A DNA stretch of 14,062 nt, from the NCBI GenBank assembly GCA_934667465.1, contig CAKUMG010000058.1, positions 1 to 14,062 of the forward strand, written 5' to 3'. Shown here piece by piece: positions 13,482 to 14,062 of this stretch. The stretch's first letter is position 1. Every line of letters begins with the position of its first letter. Both the position numbers and the translations under genes were made by a program. Source of the stretch: an uncultured Actinoplanes sp. Lineage in GTDB: Bacteria > Actinomycetota > Actinomycetes > Mycobacteriales > Micromonosporaceae. The notes below the pieces were generated by a model. That model ran no database searches. It had not been told where the DNA came from and saw only the letters and a list, made by a program, of their open reading frames with translations.

Positions 13482-14062
13482 TGACCCAGGACATCAAGCG
13501 TCTGCGTCGTATCGGGTGGGGCGTCCGGGGTGTGTTCGCCCTCGGCATCGCCGCGTCGCTGGCGGGCAACGTGCTTCACGCCGCGGACAACCCGGTCAGC
13601 AAGGCCATCTCGGCGTGGTCGCCGCTGGCGCTCCTGCTGGCCGTCGAGCTGATCTCGCGCATCCCGGCCCGCCGCGGCCCGATGTCGGTCGCCCGGCTCG
13701 GCGCTACCGCGGTCATCGCGGGCATCGCCGCGTGGGTGTCGTACTGGCACATGGCCGGCGTCGCGGCCCGCTACGGCGAGACGGGCGCGAGCCCGTACCT
13801 GCTGCCGTTCAGCGTGGACGGCCTGATCGTGGTCGCCTCGATCAGCCTCGTCGAGATCGGCGGCCGGCTCCGGGCGTTCAACGAGCCCGCGACCGATACC
13901 GCGCCGGCCCCCGTCACGACCGTCCCGGCCGTGCCTGAGCCGGTCATCGTCGCTCCGGTCGTCGAGCCTGAGCCCGCCCCGGCCGCACAGGTCACGAAGG
14001 CTCCCGCCAAGCGCGTCAGGCCGCGGCCGGCGTCGGCCGAGAAGGTGGCGCGGGCCGCGGCC
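13481..14062 (+). CDS. DUF2637 membrane protein, AICE Spd-like (partial, 3' end off window)
   Basis: Open for 194 codons to the right edge. A short basic N-terminus is followed by about four hydrophobic helices between residues 12 and 125 (VFALGIAASLAGNVLHA, AWSPLALLLAVELISRI, ATAVIAGIAAWVSYWHMAG, SVDGLIVVASISLVEIG). The DUF2637 features include the DG-x-IV-x-AS segment and SYWHM. After residue 130 comes a Pro/Ala/Val-rich linker and then a Lys/Arg-rich stretch that may lead to a C-terminal DNA-binding or replication-linked part. Similar proteins occur in conjugative actinomycete elements and are suspected to help intramycelial spread; this is not proven. Confidence 0.88.
   Translation, partial: MTQDIKRLRRIGWGVRGVFALGIAASLAGNVLHAADNPVSKAISAWSPLALLLAVELISRIPARRGPMSVARLGATAVIAGIAAWVSYWHMAGVAARYGETGASPYLLPFSVDGLIVVASISLVEIGGRLRAFNEPATDTAPAPVTTVPAVPEPVIVAPVVEPEPAPAAQVTKAPAKRVRPRPASAEKVARAAA

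Larger units (their letters stand above)
9414..14062. mobile_element. Putative actinomycete integrative and conjugative element (AICE), one end, partial
   Basis: The left boundary is the tRNA-Pro 3' fragment. Inside are a lower-G+C AIPR cargo gene, a repeat region, a GNAT and GntR operon, and a divergent operon starting with DUF6284 and DUF2637. GntR (KorSA-like), DUF6284 and DUF2637 genes commonly cluster in pSAM2-type elements, upstream of replication and FtsK-like transfer genes. Those genes, the integrase and the intact tRNA are not in the window, so completeness and mobility cannot be judged. The opposite reading, with the element on the left, is less likely because the only integrase there is a stub. 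Confidence 0.7.

Overview
The window comes from a high-G+C actinomycete. The coding style (strong third-position G/C, GTG starts, TGATG overlaps), the gene families and the integrated element all fit a Streptomyces or Micromonosporaceae-type genome. The genus cannot be fixed from this sequence.

Left block (1-6515) is a sugar-uptake module. On the minus strand, in translational order, lie a DUF2291 lipoprotein, a double-domain sugar ABC ATPase and an RbsC-type permease that runs off the left edge. All three are joined by TGATG overlaps. A SorC-family regulator is transcribed divergently on the plus strand. Convergent to it is a secreted 699-aa protein with a nucleoside-hydrolase-like (Sde182/DUF1593) domain, a beta domain and a FIMAH-like helical tail. 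A 12-bp near-palindrome, GAATRGATATTC, occurs three times: at the start of the transporter operon, at the start of the regulator, and between the promoter and start codon of the secreted protein. I read this as one regulon in which the secreted enzyme may release a sugar or polyol that the ABC system imports and the SorC protein senses. The substrate is unknown.

Middle block (6516-9246) is decayed or accessory DNA. It holds a frameshifted remnant of a second SorC regulator, containing a perfect 13-bp inverted repeat, followed by a 24-bp perfect palindrome. Next is a stand-alone ribB gene (3,4-dihydroxy-2-butanone 4-phosphate synthase) with a clear FMN riboswitch and a visible anti-Shine-Dalgarno pairing. 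Then come a frameshifted LacI-family regulator without its DNA-binding domain and the N-terminal stub of a tyrosine integrase.

Right block (9414-14062) looks like one end of an actinomycete integrative and conjugative element (AICE). Its boundary is a 46-bp fragment matching the 3' part of a tRNA-Pro(GGG) gene, with a terminator behind it. The first cargo is a low-G+C AIPR-family protein, a putative phage-defence factor with a possible PD-(D/E)XK nuclease motif. A GTGAC-repeat region with an 11-bp inverted repeat follows. Then come a GNAT acetyltransferase and GntR repressor operon, a divergent promoter carrying three copies of a TGGCTYRAGCCA-type palindrome, and the AICE-typical pair DUF6284 and DUF2637. 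The second of these is cut by the right edge. Replication, transfer and integration genes and an intact tRNA-Pro are expected to the right, outside the window.
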